Below, piece after piece: positions 33,066 to 43,774 of a stretch of DNA of 45,057 bases. A program made the translations under genes and the position numbers. Position 1 is the first letter of the stretch. The number at the start of each line of letters is the position of its first letter. The DNA comes from Pseudomonadota bacterium (GTDB lineage: Bacteria > Pseudomonadota > Gammaproteobacteria > Steroidobacterales > Steroidobacteraceae). The stretch spans positions 1 to 45,057 of the forward strand of contig JAEWBG010000084.1 in assembly GCA_023391335.1 (NCBI GenBank), given 5' to 3'. Below the pieces are notes generated by a model, which saw only the letters and a program-made list of their open reading frames with translations, ran no database searches and was not told the origin of the DNA.

Positions 33066-34301
33066 GTGGCTAAGAAGACCGATCGCAATCTCATCGTCGG
33101 CTTGGACATCGGCACGTCCAAGGTCGTTGCCATCGTGGGTGAGCTCACTCACGAAGGCAAAGTCGAAGTCGTCGGTCTCGGTTCGCATCCATCGCGCGGT
33201 TTGAAGCGCGGCGTGGTGGTGAATATCGAGTCGACGGTGCAATCAATTCAGCGCGCCGTCGAAGAGGCGGAGTTGATGGCCGGATGTGAGATCCATTCGG
33301 TGTACGCCGGCATCGCAGGTAGCCACGTGCGCAGCTTGAATTCGCACGGCATCGTTGCGATCCGCAACAAAGAAGTGACATCCGAAGACGTGGATCGCGT
33401 GATCGATGCTGCTCGGGCAGTCGCCATTCCGGCTGATCAAAAAATTCTGCACATCCTGCCGCAGGAATTTTTGATCGACAGCCAAGAGGGCATTCGCGAA
33501 CCGATCGGCATGTCGGGTGTGCGCTTGGAAGCGAAGGTTCACATCGTGACGGGCGCCGAGAGCGCAGCACAGAACATCGTGAAGTGCGTGCAGCGATGCG
33601 GCCTTGCAGTGGAAGACATCGTGCTCGAGCAACTCGCATCGAGTTACGCCGTGCTTGCGGACGATGAGAAGGAGCTGGGTGTGTGCTTGGTCGACATCGG
33701 CGGTGGCACGACGGACATGGCCGTGTTTTCCGGTGGTGCGATTCGTCACACCGCCGTGATTCCGATTGCAGGCGATCAAGTCACGAACGACATCGCCGTG
33801 AGTCTACGCACGCCGACGCATCACGCCGAAGAGATCAAGATGAAGTTCGCTTGCGCGTTGTCGCAGCTTGCGAACTCTGACGAAACCATCGAAGTACCGA
33901 GTGTCGGCGACCGGCCGCCGCGTCGACTCGCACGCCAGACATTGGCTGAAGTCGTCGAGCCGCGTTACGAAGAGTTGTTCGCGTTGGTTCGTGAAGAGCT
34001 GCGTCGGTCGGGATTCGAAGAGACGATTGCTGCGGGCATCGTGCTCACCGGCGGCAGCGCGAAGATGGAAGGCGCTGTGGAACTTGCCGAAGAAGTGTTC
34101 CACATGCCGGTGCGTTTAGGCGTGCCGCAGTACATCACCGGTCTAGTCGACGTGGTGAGCAATCCGATTCATTCGACCGGCGTGGGCCTACTGCTGTACG
34201 GCCGCGAGAACTACATGCGCGGACGCCGCGAGCTGCCGCTCGCCGGCAACGTAAAAGGCGTGTTGGATCGGATGAAGGCGTGGTTTCAGGGCAATTTCTG
34301 A
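33066..34301 (+). CDS. ftsA: cell division protein FtsA
   Basis: The 411-residue actin-family ATPase opens KTDRNLIVGLDIGTSKVVAIVGE, has the second phosphate motif LVDIGGGTTDMAVFSGG and adenosine motif GIVLTGGSAKMEGAVELAEE. It ends with the amphipathic membrane-targeting helix DRMKAWFQGNF. It tethers FtsZ to the membrane and signals to the divisome. The start codon is GTG, supported by the family N-terminus MAKKTDR. Confidence 0.96.
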   Translation: MAKKTDRNLIVGLDIGTSKVVAIVGELTHEGKVEVVGLGSHPSRGLKRGVVVNIESTVQSIQRAVEEAELMAGCEIHSVYAGIAGSHVRSLNSHGIVAIRNKEVTSEDVDRVIDAARAVAIPADQKILHILPQEFLIDSQEGIREPIGMSGVRLEAKVHIVTGAESAAQNIVKCVQRCGLAVEDIVLEQLASSYAVLADDEKELGVCLVDIGGGTTDMAVFSGGAIRHTAVIPIAGDQVTNDIAVSLRTPTHHAEEIKMKFACALSQLANSDETIEVPSVGDRPPRRLARQTLAEVVEPRYEELFALVREELRRSGFEETIAAGIVLTGGSAKMEGAVELAEEVFHMPVRLGVPQYITGLVDVVSNPIHSTGVGLLLYGRENYMRGRRELPLAGNVKGVLDRMKAWFQGNF

Positions 34302-34325
34302 GCGTGTATGCGCGAGGAAATTGCC

Positions 34326-34494
34326 GTGAGAAAGTGAGGGAGTGAGAAGTGAAACGCGCGGCGATTCAGTTCTTCGACCTCAATGTCTATGACGAGTCTT
34401 GAGAGATTTGATTGGTGGAAGGATCAAGAGGGCGAGGAACGAAGCGAGGTCGGCGAGCTTCACTTCTCACTTCCTCACCTCTCACCTTTCTCAC
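34326..34494. repeat. imperfect inverted repeat (GTGAG/CTCAC-rich) between ftsA and ftsZ
   Basis: The left arm 34326-34353 (GTGAGAAAGTGAGGGAGTGA, then GAAGTGAA) is the reverse complement of the right arm 34459-34494 (TTCACTTCTCACTTCCTCAC, then CTCTCACCTTTCTCAC). The right arm has one extra eight-base unit. The 105-base loop has no gene. A related element sits at 37031-37149. Placed in the ftsA-ftsZ leader it could fold in the mRNA and change ftsZ expression relative to ftsA; that effect is inferred. Confidence 0.7.
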
Positions 34495-34587
34495 TGAAGG
34501 TGCCACGGCATTACGAACCTCAACGTGATGCTGGCGGTGAATGTGAAGCGAAATTCGAATGTCGAAATGACATCGAGGGGACTAACG

Positions 34588-35808
34588 ATGTTTGTACTTG
34601 CTGATACTGAGAATCAAGGTGCCGTGATCAAGGTGATCGGTGTGGGTGGCGGAGGCGGCAACGCCGTCGCGCACATGATCGCAGCCGGGATCGAAGGCGT
34701 GGATTTCATTTGCATCAATACCGATGCACAAGCGTTGAAACACTCCAAGGTGAAAGTCGGTCTGCAGATCGGCTGCAACATCACCAAGGGTTTGGGTGCG
34801 GGCGCCGATCCGGAAGTGGGTCGTCAGGCGGCGATGGAAGACCGCGATCGCATCATCGAAATGATCGAAGGCTCGGACATGCTCTTCATTACCGCCGGCA
34901 TGGGTGGCGGAACGGGTACGGGTGCCGCGCCGGTCGTCGCACAGGTCGCGAAGGAACTCGGCATTCTGACGGTCGCCGTCGTGACGAAGCCCTTCGACAT
35001 GGAAGGCACGAAGCGTCTGGGATCGGCCGATCAAGGCATTGGCGAACTGAGCAAGCACGTGGATTCGCTGATCACGATTCCGAACCAAAAGCTGCTCACG
35101 GTCCTCGGCGGCGATGTGACGTTGCTCGATGCCTTCAAGGCGGCGAACCAAGTGCTGCAAGGTGCGGTGCAAGGCATCGCTGAGCTCATCACGCGTCCCG
35201 GCATGATCAACGTCGACTTTGCCGACGTGCGTACGGTCATGGCCGAAACCGGTATGGCGATGATGGGCTCGGGTTCGGCACGCGGGGAAAACCGCGCGCG
35301 TGAAGCTGCCGAAGCCGCAGTGTCCAGCCCGCTGCTCGAAGATGTGAATCTCTCGGGCGCACACGGGTTGCTCATCAACGTTACGGCCGGTCCCGACCTA
35401 CGCACGAGCGAGTTCAGCATGGTCGGCGATACGGTAAAGCAGTACGCCTCCGAAGATGCGAATGTGGTCGTCGGCTGCGTGATCGACCCGGAAATGCGCG
35501 AGGAAATCCGCGTAACGGTCGTGGCCACGGGCATCGGTCGTCCGGTTGCGGCAGTGCAAGCTCCTCCACACGATGCGCGTCGCATGACTGCGATTGCGGG
35601 TGGTCGTGGTGCTCCGCGGGTGCCGACTCTGGACGATTTGCACGTTCCGACGTATATCCGCAATCAGCGCGAAGTTCATGCAGCACATGCGGCTCACGCT
35701 GCACATGCAACTGCTGCTCCGGCCAAGCGTGCGGTGGGCGACGGCTTGAGCGTGGAAGATCCATCCTTGTTGGACATTCCCGCATTCTTGCGTCGCCAGG
35801 CGGATTGA
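34588..35808 (+). CDS. ftsZ: cell division protein FtsZ
   Basis: The 406-residue tubulin homologue starts MFVLADTENQGAVIKVIGVGGGGGNAV and has the GTP signature GGGTGTGAAPVVA, NVDFADVRTVMAE and the C-terminal conserved peptide LLDIPAFLRRQAD used by FtsA and ZapD. The linker contains an unusual HAAHAAHAAHA alanine-histidine tract. GAGGGG lies seven bases before ATG 34588; an upstream in-frame ATG at 34525 falls in the spacer and lacks family similarity. Unlike most genes of the cluster it has its own 286-base leader. Confidence 0.96.
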   Translation: MFVLADTENQGAVIKVIGVGGGGGNAVAHMIAAGIEGVDFICINTDAQALKHSKVKVGLQIGCNITKGLGAGADPEVGRQAAMEDRDRIIEMIEGSDMLFITAGMGGGTGTGAAPVVAQVAKELGILTVAVVTKPFDMEGTKRLGSADQGIGELSKHVDSLITIPNQKLLTVLGGDVTLLDAFKAANQVLQGAVQGIAELITRPGMINVDFADVRTVMAETGMAMMGSGSARGENRAREAAEAAVSSPLLEDVNLSGAHGLLINVTAGPDLRTSEFSMVGDTVKQYASEDANVVVGCVIDPEMREEIRVTVVATGIGRPVAAVQAPPHDARRMTAIAGGRGAPRVPTLDDLHVPTYIRNQREVHAAHAAHAAHATAAPAKRAVGDGLSVEDPSLLDIPAFLRRQAD

Positions 35809-36095
35809 ACAGTCAGCACGGAGGCGGTCGACCGCGAACGTGTGTCGGCTCTTTTTGAGCCTGACCCCAGGTGACAGTCCCACTGGGGACACAAAGATCG
35901 CGGTCGCGCATTGAAGGGTGCGGAGACTTGTCCGTCTGTTGAGGCGGTGCTACGGTGCGCGCGGCTCCTTAAGTTCCGCGCGTAAGCAGCATCGAGACGA
36001 CAGGCCGCCCCTTCGCCGCCTATAGCTTGGCTCTCGAGCTTCGGTGTGACCGACTAGCTCAACGACCGGCCAACGGTCTGATTACTGCGATCTAA
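35809..36095. repeat. ftsZ-lpxC spacer with REP-like hairpins
   Basis: No gene is seen. GGCTC-TTTTT-GAGCC (35847-35861) is a small hairpin directly followed by CTGACCCCAGGTGACAGTCC, and then GTCCC-ACTG-GGGAC (35877-35890). The TGAGCCTGACCCC / CTGGGG words are typical of REP-like intergenic palindromes in gammaproteobacteria. The remainder (35900-36095) is the lpxC leader, in which I could not define a promoter with confidence. Confidence 0.5.
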
Positions 36096-37010
36096 ATGCT
36101 TCGACAACGCACTCTCAAGAATTCGATTCGCGCCTCCGGAGTTGGCCTGCACTCCGGCAAAAAGGTGCTCATGGTGGTCCATCCGGCACCGGCGGATACC
36201 GGCGTCGTGTTTCGCCGTACCGATCTTGATGCCGCCGCCGAAGTGCGCGCCTATGCCGAGAACGTCGGTGAGACCACGCTTGGCACCACTCTTATTAAAG
36301 GTGATCTGCGCGTCGCGACGATCGAGCACCTGCTCTCCGCCTTCGCAGGTCTAGGGATCGACAACGCGTACGTGGAGCTTTCGGCCGAAGAAGTGCCGAT
36401 CATGGACGGAAGCGCCGGCCCGTTCGTCTTCCTATTGCAGTCAGCCGGCGTCGAAGAACAGTCCGCGCCCAAGCGATTCGCACGAATCCTGAAGCCCGTC
36501 GAAGTGCAAGACGGCGATAAATGGGCTCGCTTTGCACCCTACGATGCTGGGTTCAAAGTGAACTTCGAAATCGAGTTCAACCATCCGAGTATCAAGACGC
36601 GCGCCCAAACGGCGACGATGAATTTCTCGACGACATCATTCCTGAAGGAAATCAGCCGTGCTCGCACCTTCGGTTTCATGCGCGACCTGGAATTTCTGCG
36701 TTCTCGCAATCTGGCGCTGGGCGGCACGATGGACAACGCGATCGTCCTCGACGACGACCGAATCCTGAACGAGGACGGACTGCGCTACGAAGACGAGTTC
36801 GTGAAGCACAAGATCCTCGATGCGATCGGCGACTTGTACCTGCTCGGCCGCAGCATCATCGGCGAATTCAGCGGCCACAAATCCGGCCACGCTCTAAACA
36901 ATCAGCTCGTTCGCAAGCTGATCAACACGCCGGATGCTTGGGAAGAAGTCACTTTCGAGGACGCTCAAGAGTCCCCGATTTCGTATATGCCTGCGGCGGT
37001 GGGGGCGTAA
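36096..37010 (+). CDS. lpxC: UDP-3-O-acyl-N-acetylglucosamine deacetylase
   Basis: The 304-residue zinc enzyme starts MLRQRTLKNSIRASGVGLHSG and has the zinc ligands in TIEHLLSAFAGLGIDN and KHKILDAIGDLYLLG, plus the EEVPIMDGSAGPF loop and the C-terminal GHKSGHALNN. It catalyses the committed step of lipid A synthesis, so the cell has lipopolysaccharide. The position after ftsZ is standard. A repeat element follows. Confidence 0.96.
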   Translation: MLRQRTLKNSIRASGVGLHSGKKVLMVVHPAPADTGVVFRRTDLDAAAEVRAYAENVGETTLGTTLIKGDLRVATIEHLLSAFAGLGIDNAYVELSAEEVPIMDGSAGPFVFLLQSAGVEEQSAPKRFARILKPVEVQDGDKWARFAPYDAGFKVNFEIEFNHPSIKTRAQTATMNFSTTSFLKEISRARTFGFMRDLEFLRSRNLALGGTMDNAIVLDDDRILNEDGLRYEDEFVKHKILDAIGDLYLLGRSIIGEFSGHKSGHALNNQLVRKLINTPDAWEEVTFEDAQESPISYMPAAVGA

Positions 37011-37030
37011 GCGATTGCGGAGCAATCGAG

Positions 37031-37149
37031 GTGAGCACGTGAGGGAGTAAGGAAGTGAACGGTGCAGCGATGCGCCTAGCATCGGCCGCACCACTCTCCA
37101 GCTACGTGGCCTACGACCCTCACACCTCACCTCGTTCACTTCCTCACCA
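37031..37149. repeat. second GTGAGG/CCTCAC inverted repeat, overlapping dciA 3' end
   Basis: The left arm 37031-37061 (GTGAGGGAGTAAGGAAGTGA then ACG) and the right arm about 37119-37149 (CTCACCTCGTTCACTTCCTC) belong to the same family as the element between ftsA and ftsZ. The right arm supplies the dciA stop codon and its final codons. It lies between convergent genes. Confidence 0.6.
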
Positions 37150-37450
37150 GCGCGGCCGGCCTCCGGCCGACCCTCACCTTCAATTTTGTGAACGGCTTCT
37201 CACCGGCGGCTTCGAGCGCTTTACGTAACGTGTCATGGGCATAGCGGACGCGGGCGCACCAGACCGCGGAATCGACCACGACGATGAGCGCGTCCTCGCG
37301 ATAACTCGCTGAAACCACGTGATCTTTCTCGTTTCCCGGGAGTGCGGCTCGCACCTTCCCGGCGAGCTCTTGGGTTGCTTCCGCTTGTTGCTGAAGCTTC
37401 GAAAAAAGAGCACCCAATCCGTCGGCGATGGGCTTCAGTCGATCAGTCAC
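37136..37450 (-). CDS. dciA: DciA-like DUF721 protein
   Basis: The 104-residue protein matches the DUF721/DciA core: LGALFSKLQQQAEATQELAGKVRAALP, then a beta-rich segment (VVSASYREDALIVVVDSAVWCARVRYAHDTLRKAL) and KLKVRVGRR. DciA loads the replicative helicase DnaB in bacteria lacking DnaC. This version is short, with little C-terminal tail, and its end lies within a dispersed repeat. The start is GTG. The lpxC-dciA-M23-secA neighbourhood is conserved in Pseudomonas-like genomes. Confidence 0.85.
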   Translation of the reverse strand: MTDRLKPIADGLGALFSKLQQQAEATQELAGKVRAALPGNEKDHVVSASYREDALIVVVDSAVWCARVRYAHDTLRKALEAAGEKPFTKLKVRVGRRPAALVRK

Positions 37451-37484
37451 GGGCCGCTATCTCCATTATGTGAGGCGCAGCCGC

Positions 37485-37514
37485 TTGATCTTTTGCGAGT
37501 GGATTCTGCATATT
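37485..37514 (+). promoter_or_regulatory. possible promoter for the riboswitch-peptidase transcript
   Basis: TTGATC (37485-37490) and CATATT (37509-37514) are spaced 18 bases. Transcription would start near 37521, at the edge of the GEMM aptamer. The -10 is weak, so this rests mostly on position. Confidence 0.4.
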
Positions 37515-37516
37515 CC

Positions 37517-37612
37517 GCCACACTGAAAAGGGCAAACCCGTCGAAAGATGGGGACGCAAAGCCACCGGTCTAAGGGTTGCGGGCAGCGGCCACGATAGCG
37601 GGGTTACCAGGA
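37517..37612 (+). ncRNA. cyclic-di-GMP-I (GEMM) riboswitch
   Basis: The aptamer core is near consensus: AGGGCAAACC, a P2-type stem closed by GAAA (CCCGTC-GAAA-GATGGGG), ACGCAAAGCCACCGG, CCTAA-like GTCTAAGG, a variable P3 stem, then TAGCGGGGTTACC. This order and the joining sequences are those of class I cyclic-di-GMP riboswitches. It reads on the plus strand, 160 bases before the M23 peptidase gene, and is divergent from dciA. A downstream hairpin CATTGGCG/CGCCAGTG at 37692-37722 could be part of the expression platform; it lacks a T-run. Whether ligand turns the gene on or off cannot be read. Confidence 0.92.
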
Positions 37613-37772
37613 TGAACAATACAAATTATCGGATTGACATCCACCGCTTGAGATCGCCGCGCGGGCTCGGCTCGAGTATCCGCCGGAAGGGCATTGGCGT
37701 CGCTCATGCAGTAGCGCCAGTGGTTGGCATTGTCGCGCCGCAATTTAGCAGAGGCTGCGAGGGCATGGACCG

Positions 37773-38693
37773 ATGAACGTCATCGTTTTTTCAAAGCGCC
37801 AAGGTCGCGCTCGTCAGATCGAGCTCGGTCGGCCTTTGACGATGACCATCATGATCAGTCTGGTTGGTGCCGTGCTGGCGGGAGTTCTTTTCGCCGGCGT
37901 GCAACTCGGCCGCAGCGGAATCCTTTTCGAACCCACCGCGCAACTGGGCGATTGGGGCAGCAAGTTAGAAGAGCAGCGCCAGCAGGTGCTGAACGCAAAG
38001 CGCGATCTGCAGGAACGTCTCGATGCACTGGCGGGGCGCGTTGGTCAGATGAATGCGCACATGATTCGGCTCGACGCTTTGGGCCGGCGCCTAACTGAGA
38101 TGGCGAATCTCGATAAGGGCGAATTCAACTTCGACAGCGAACCGGCTGTTGGCGGACCGGAAGGCATCGTCGAGGGCGCGGTTGCCGTTTCGCCCGATCT
38201 TTCCTCGATGCTCGATGATCTGACCCGGCAGATCAAAGATCGCGAACGCCAGCTCAGCGTGCTGGAGAGCCTGATCTCCACACGCAATTTGAATCGGCAG
38301 ATCGTTCCGGACGGCAGGCCCGTGCTCAAGGGCTGGATTTCTTCCTACTTTGGAATTCGCGCCGATCCGTTCACCGGCCGCAATGCCTATCACAAGGGTC
38401 TGGATTTCGCGGCTCCTGCCGGATCGCAGGCTGTCGCGGTCGCGTCGGGTGTGGTGACCTATGCGAAAGAGCGCTTCGGCTACGGCCGAGTGGTCGAAAT
38501 CAATCACGGGAATGGCTACGTGACCCGCTATGCCCACAACCAAAAGCTTCTGGTGCAGGTTGGTGACACGGTGAAGAAAGGTCAGCCAATTGCCCTCATC
38601 GGCTCTACCGGCCGCTCCACGGGCCCGCACTTGCACTTCGAAGTCCTCAAGCAAGGACGGCAAATCGATCCGATGGCGTTTGTGCGGAATTGA
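37773..38693 (+). CDS. M23 family murein endopeptidase, membrane-anchored
   Basis: The 306-residue protein has a transmembrane helix at about residues 23-45, a coiled coil (KLEEQRQQVLNAKRDLQERLDALAGRV, and again at 150-170) and a C-terminal LytM/M23 domain. Zinc ligands are complete: H207-x3-D211 in HKGLDFA, and H286-x-H288 in HLHFE. It should cut peptide crosslinks in peptidoglycan in the periplasm or activate amidases. The gene order beside secA is known from Pseudomonas-like genomes. The c-di-GMP riboswitch in its leader implies expression tied to second-messenger level, linking wall remodelling with the motile-sessile switch. Confidence 0.92.
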   Translation: MNVIVFSKRQGRARQIELGRPLTMTIMISLVGAVLAGVLFAGVQLGRSGILFEPTAQLGDWGSKLEEQRQQVLNAKRDLQERLDALAGRVGQMNAHMIRLDALGRRLTEMANLDKGEFNFDSEPAVGGPEGIVEGAVAVSPDLSSMLDDLTRQIKDRERQLSVLESLISTRNLNRQIVPDGRPVLKGWISSYFGIRADPFTGRNAYHKGLDFAAPAGSQAVAVASGVVTYAKERFGYGRVVEINHGNGYVTRYAHNQKLLVQVGDTVKKGQPIALIGSTGRSTGPHLHFEVLKQGRQIDPMAFVRN

Positions 38694-38696
38694 CGA

Positions 38697-38815
38697 GCAC
38701 GTGAATCGTGGATCGGGGATCGTGGATCGAGCCCCGAACCCCGAACCCTGCCGCACAGGGATGTGCCAATGCCGCGAAGGCAGGACGCCGATAGCGGCCG
38801 AACCCCGAACCTGCT
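38697..38815. repeat. degenerate direct repeats between M23 gene and secA
   Basis: The spacer contains GGATCGGGGATCGTGGATCG at about 38708-38730 and two stretches of GAACCCCGAACC (about 38738 and 38799) separated by 60 bases. No gene is seen. Similar GAACCCCGAACCCC words are common intergenic repeats in proteobacteria; the role is unknown. Confidence 0.5.
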
Positions 38816-38960
38816 CCTCCCTTGCATTCCCTTCACGCCGCCCTCACTGAAGCGGCTCTTCTCTGCCGGGCTGGGTTCGTGACTGGGTTGTAAACCTCCG
38901 AATCGGCCCAGCACCTGTACAATACGGCGCTTTTCGGCCCAGCCCTTCGGAGTTTTCAGC

Positions 38961-41699
<2,739 letters not shown>

Positions 41700-41709
41700 G
41701 CCGCCGCCT

Positions 41710-42138
41710 GTGGCGCTCAAAGTTACGCACGTCGTCGCGGGCGCGCTCTTCGACGACCATGGACGAGTGCTTATCGCGCAACGTCCGCCGGGCAAGCACA
41801 TGGCCGGCGGATGGGAATTTCCGGGCGGAAAGTTAGAGCCCGGTGAAGATCGATTCGAAGGTCTGCGTCGCGAACTCATCGAAGAAATCGGCGTCGAGAT
41901 CTCCAGCGCTGAACCGCTCATCGCTTATGAGCACCGATTTGCAGATCGCGCAGTCTTTCTCGATCTTTGGTGGGTGAACGAATACTCAGGCGTTCCTCAG
42001 TCTCTCGATTCGCAGGCCCTCAAATGGGTGCATCTGCATGAACTTGGAGAGGTCGGTTTGCTCGAAGCGGATCGTCCAATGATTCCGGCGCTCATCGCCC
42101 GAGCCGGTCACGTTTCGAACATTGCAGGCGACGACTAA
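41710..42138 (+). CDS. mutT: 8-oxo-dGTP diphosphatase MutT
   Basis: The 142-residue Nudix hydrolase has a perfect Nudix box in GGKLEPGEDRFEGLRRELIE followed by EIGV. WEFPGG and LDLWWV fit the MutT subfamily that removes oxidised guanine nucleotides. The start is GTG, 11 bases after secA, as in the classic secA-mutT pair. The C-terminal thiamine-synthase-like domain found fused to MutT in Pseudomonas is absent. Confidence 0.93.
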   Translation: MALKVTHVVAGALFDDHGRVLIAQRPPGKHMAGGWEFPGGKLEPGEDRFEGLRRELIEEIGVEISSAEPLIAYEHRFADRAVFLDLWWVNEYSGVPQSLDSQALKWVHLHELGEVGLLEADRPMIPALIARAGHVSNIAGDD

Positions 42139-42265
42139 GTCGCTGACCTCTCTGGGCACGTCACGCCTTACCTGTCACTAACTTGCGACGCGGCAACTGC
42201 CGACGCCGCAGCCTTCCGACCCTGCGCTATGCTTCGCGCTCCTTTTCACCAGGACAGGATGAGTC

Positions 42266-42937
42266 ATGCGCAAGGCCTTCGTGTTTATCGCTCTGGCTGT
42301 GGCTGGAACCCACGTCATCGCAGCCGAACCACAGAGCGATCAAGATAAGACGCTCTACTCCCTAGGCGTGCTGCTCGCGAAGAACGTCGATCAATTCCAG
42401 CTCACGCCCGCGGAGCTGGAGATGGTCAAGGCCGGATTCAACGACGGAGTTCAGCACAAGCCGAAGGTCGAGGCCTCCGCATACATGGAGAAGCTCAACC
42501 AATTGCATGGGGCGCGTTTGGCGGCCGCGTCAGCTGGCGAAATCCAAGCTGGCAAGGCCTTCCAGGACAAGGCAGCTGCTGAGAAAGGCGCTACGCGTAC
42601 GGCGTCCGGACTCATCTTCAAATCGCTCAAACAAGGCACCGGCGCAACCCCTGTTGCCACTGACACGGTCAAGGTCAACTACCAAGGCGCGCTGACCAAC
42701 GGCAAGGTTTTCGATAGCTCCTATGAGCGGCATGAGCCCGCCACCTTCCCGCTGAACGGGGTCATTCCGTGCTGGACCGAAGGTCTGCAGATGATGAAGG
42801 TCGGTGGCAAGGCTCGGTTAGTTTGCCCCGCTGACATTGCCTATGGCGACCGTGGAGCGCCGCCGGACATCAAACCGGGCGCAACCTTGGTGTTCGATGT
42901 CGAGCTGCTGGACGTGCAAAAAGCTAAGAATCCGTAA
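42266..42937 (+). CDS. FKBP-type peptidyl-prolyl isomerase, FkpA/Mip-like
   Basis: The 223-residue protein has a signal peptide (AFVFIALAVAGTHVIAAE), a helical dimerisation domain at about residues 28-110 (DKTLYSLGVLLAKNVDQFQLTPAEL) and an FKBP domain at about 112-218 (VKVNYQGALTNGKVFDSSYER, GVIPCWTEGLQMMKVGGKARLVCP, IAYGDRGAPPDIKPGATLVFDVELL). It folds proteins in the periplasm. Being next to dsbA places two periplasmic folding factors together. Confidence 0.93.
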   Translation: MRKAFVFIALAVAGTHVIAAEPQSDQDKTLYSLGVLLAKNVDQFQLTPAELEMVKAGFNDGVQHKPKVEASAYMEKLNQLHGARLAAASAGEIQAGKAFQDKAAAEKGATRTASGLIFKSLKQGTGATPVATDTVKVNYQGALTNGKVFDSSYERHEPATFPLNGVIPCWTEGLQMMKVGGKARLVCPADIAYGDRGAPPDIKPGATLVFDVELLDVQKAKNP

Positions 42938-43040
42938 GATTCCGCCGCAGCCGCGCGAATTAGACTAAAACACGTCTGGCATCGGCCGATGCAGGTCGGT
43001 GCCCACGAAAACAAACCTAAGGTTTCGAGAGCTACGTGCC

Positions 43041-43691
43041 ATGACATTCCAGACTCTGACGAGCCGTTTGTGCCGCGTTCTACTCGCGTCGTTTGTCTTG
43101 TTGGCGGTGAGTGCACAGGCCGAGCCGGTGCAGGGGCGCGATTACTCGCTGATCGTTCCCGTCCAACCCACCGATAACGCCGACAAGGTCGATGTCATCG
43201 AGTTTTTCTCGTACGGCTGTCCACATTGCGCGGCCTTCAATCCTTCCGTAACCACGTGGGCTGCCAAGCTGCCAAGCAATGCAGTGTTCACGCGCGTGCC
43301 GGTGTCTTTCGGCCGCCCGCAGTGGGGTCAGTTGGCGCGCACGTACTACACACTGCAGAGCATGGGATTGGTCGAGAAACTCGATGCTGCTCTGTTTACC
43401 GCGATCCATCAAGAGCACCAGAACCTGTTCGATGAAGACAGTATCGTGGCTTGGGTTGCAGCTCACGGCGTGGACGCTGCGAAGTTTCGCGCTGAGTTCA
43501 ATTCGTTCAGCGTGACGACGAAAGCCACGCGAGCGGAACAACTTGCGCGCAACTACAAGGTGAGCGGCGTACCGACTCTCGCCATCGATGGGAAGTACAC
43601 GGTCATGGGGCAGAATTTCGACGAGATGCTTCGCAATGCCTCGGCTGTCGTCGAGAAAGCGGCTGCAGAGCACAAGGCGCACAAATCGTAA
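43041..43691 (+). CDS. dsbA: thiol:disulfide oxidoreductase DsbA
   Basis: The 216-residue protein has a signal peptide (LCRVLLASFVLLAVSAQA) and a thioredoxin fold with C60-P-H-C63 (FFSYGCPHC), the helical insert, and cis-proline in SGVPTL. It introduces disulfides into periplasmic proteins. ATG 43041 gives the normal signal peptide; the frame opens 14 codons earlier. Confidence 0.95.
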   Translation: MTFQTLTSRLCRVLLASFVLLAVSAQAEPVQGRDYSLIVPVQPTDNADKVDVIEFFSYGCPHCAAFNPSVTTWAAKLPSNAVFTRVPVSFGRPQWGQLARTYYTLQSMGLVEKLDAALFTAIHQEHQNLFDEDSIVAWVAAHGVDAAKFRAEFNSFSVTTKATRAEQLARNYKVSGVPTLAIDGKYTVMGQNFDEMLRNASAVVEKAAAEHKAHKS

Positions 43692-43774
43692 AACTCTGCT
43701 GGCGCTGCGCCGGCTGAGGCTCGCGCGGAGAAAAAACGTTTTTCATCCGCTGCCGACTGATTCAGAATCGCAGC

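Noticed and set aside
38880..38925. secA promoter TTGTAA...TACAAT
   Set aside because: TACAAT is a fair -10, but the only nearby -35-like word is too far away, so I do not call it.
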